From assembly GCA_963851085.1 (NCBI GenBank), contig CAWKNX010000023.1, forward strand, positions 124,001 to 188,000: 64,000 bases of DNA, written 5' to 3'. The translations under genes were made by a program, and so were the position numbers. Positions 63,645 through 64,000 of the stretch are shown here, piece after piece. The notes beneath the pieces are model-generated. The model had not been told where the DNA came from. It saw only the letters and a program-made list of their open reading frames with translations, and searched no databases. This DNA comes from DATFVJ01 sp963851085 (GTDB lineage Bacteria > Actinomycetota > Actinomycetes > Streptosporangiales > Streptosporangiaceae). Numbering within the stretch: the first letter of the stretch is position 1; each line of letters opens with the position of its first letter.

Positions 63645-64000
63645 AAGCCCGGCGCTGCTGGTCCGCTGCCATCGCCCGGATCCTGATTCATGGCCCGTCG
63701 GGCGCCGGATACCGCGGGTGATGCACCACGATCATGGACGGCGCGCACGGGCCGGTGATCGGTGGGGCGGGTGATCCAGGCGGGACGGCCTGCCGTTGAG
63801 CGGACCGGCTCGCCCGCCCCACATTCTCGCTACCGAACGGGCCTGGGCGGTTACGAGACGTGAGCCGTGCCAGGTGATCCGCGCGGTCCCGAGAGCACAA
63901 CCCTGGCCTTGGCGGCTTGGTGTGCATTCGCACGGATCGCGCCGCGCAGCGGCGTTGGGACTGTGCCAGCCTGGGGCGACTGTGCCAGCCTGGGGGCGAC

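Noticed and set aside
1..64000. tRNA, rRNA or tmRNA genes
   Set aside because: I saw no cloverleaf-like segment with T-loop GTTCGAATC-type consensus in an intergenic region; TCGAATG repeats near 56380 do not fold as tRNA.

Overview
The window comes from a very GC-rich actinomycete. Evidence for this is the mycothiol ligase gene mshC, two LLM-class flavin oxidoreductases of the F420-dependent type, a DUF574-type methyltransferase, the XRE/DUF5753 - DUF397 - anti-sigma-like ATPase set, DUF4192, and a 10-methyl fatty acid gene pair. I would place it among Streptosporangiales-like or Frankiales-like lineages, but nothing here fixes a genus.

Layout. 1-3.7 kb: DUF2252, a SAM methyltransferase, an LLM oxidoreductase and a nitronate monooxygenase-like gene. 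3.7-7.4 kb: a frame-broken EamA transporter, then a frame-broken PaeR7I/XhoI-type restriction-modification pair. 7.6-17.7 kb: NUDIX, an ATPase/XRE/DUF397 regulatory set, a D-amino-acid-oxidase-like gene, arginine deiminase (broken), a CocE/NonD hydrolase (broken), a VOC protein (broken), ParA and a CYTH-CHAD protein. 18-23.4 kb: an M55 peptidase, an S9 peptidase followed by five 77-bp tandem repeats, and a beta-propeller lipoprotein. 23.9-29.6 kb: GMC oxidoreductase, partner protein and TetR regulator, divergent from a cytochrome P450. 30-37 kb: a truncated aminotransferase, LLM oxidoreductase, a ZIP transporter behind an iron-box-like operator, and a badly broken GH92 mannosidase behind LacI-type operators. 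37-48 kb: CPBP protease, cystathionine gamma-synthase family enzyme, YbaK, amidase, mshC, DUF4192, an Asp/Glu racemase and an ATPase. 48.7-56 kb: fhs, a PNPOx-like protein, the bfaA/bfaB-like pair, NUDIX and an Acg-type nitroreductase. 56.4-62.4 kb: one intact 1969-residue polyketide synthase of enediyne (PKSE) type, coupled to an arginine-rich repeat ORF.

Two things stand out. First, the PKSE-like protein keeps its ketosynthase triad. By my reading it has lost the AT serine, KR tyrosine, DH histidine and the whole ACP, and the PPTase metal site looks degraded. It may be a ketosynthase with scaffold-like remnants and a new job. Second, intergenic DNA carries a family of exactly 57-bp palindromic elements (19-bp arms, 19-bp spacer, six copies). 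They mostly lie at gene 3' ends or beside truncated genes, and other repeat families accompany them.

Many genes, including the normally single-copy mshC, carry one-base frame breaks clustered at 3.7-17.6, 21.3 and 30.7-36.6 kb, while the 5.9-kb PKS is unbroken. Indel errors in the assembly are as likely as real decay, so 'pseudogene' here means 'reading frame not continuous as given'.
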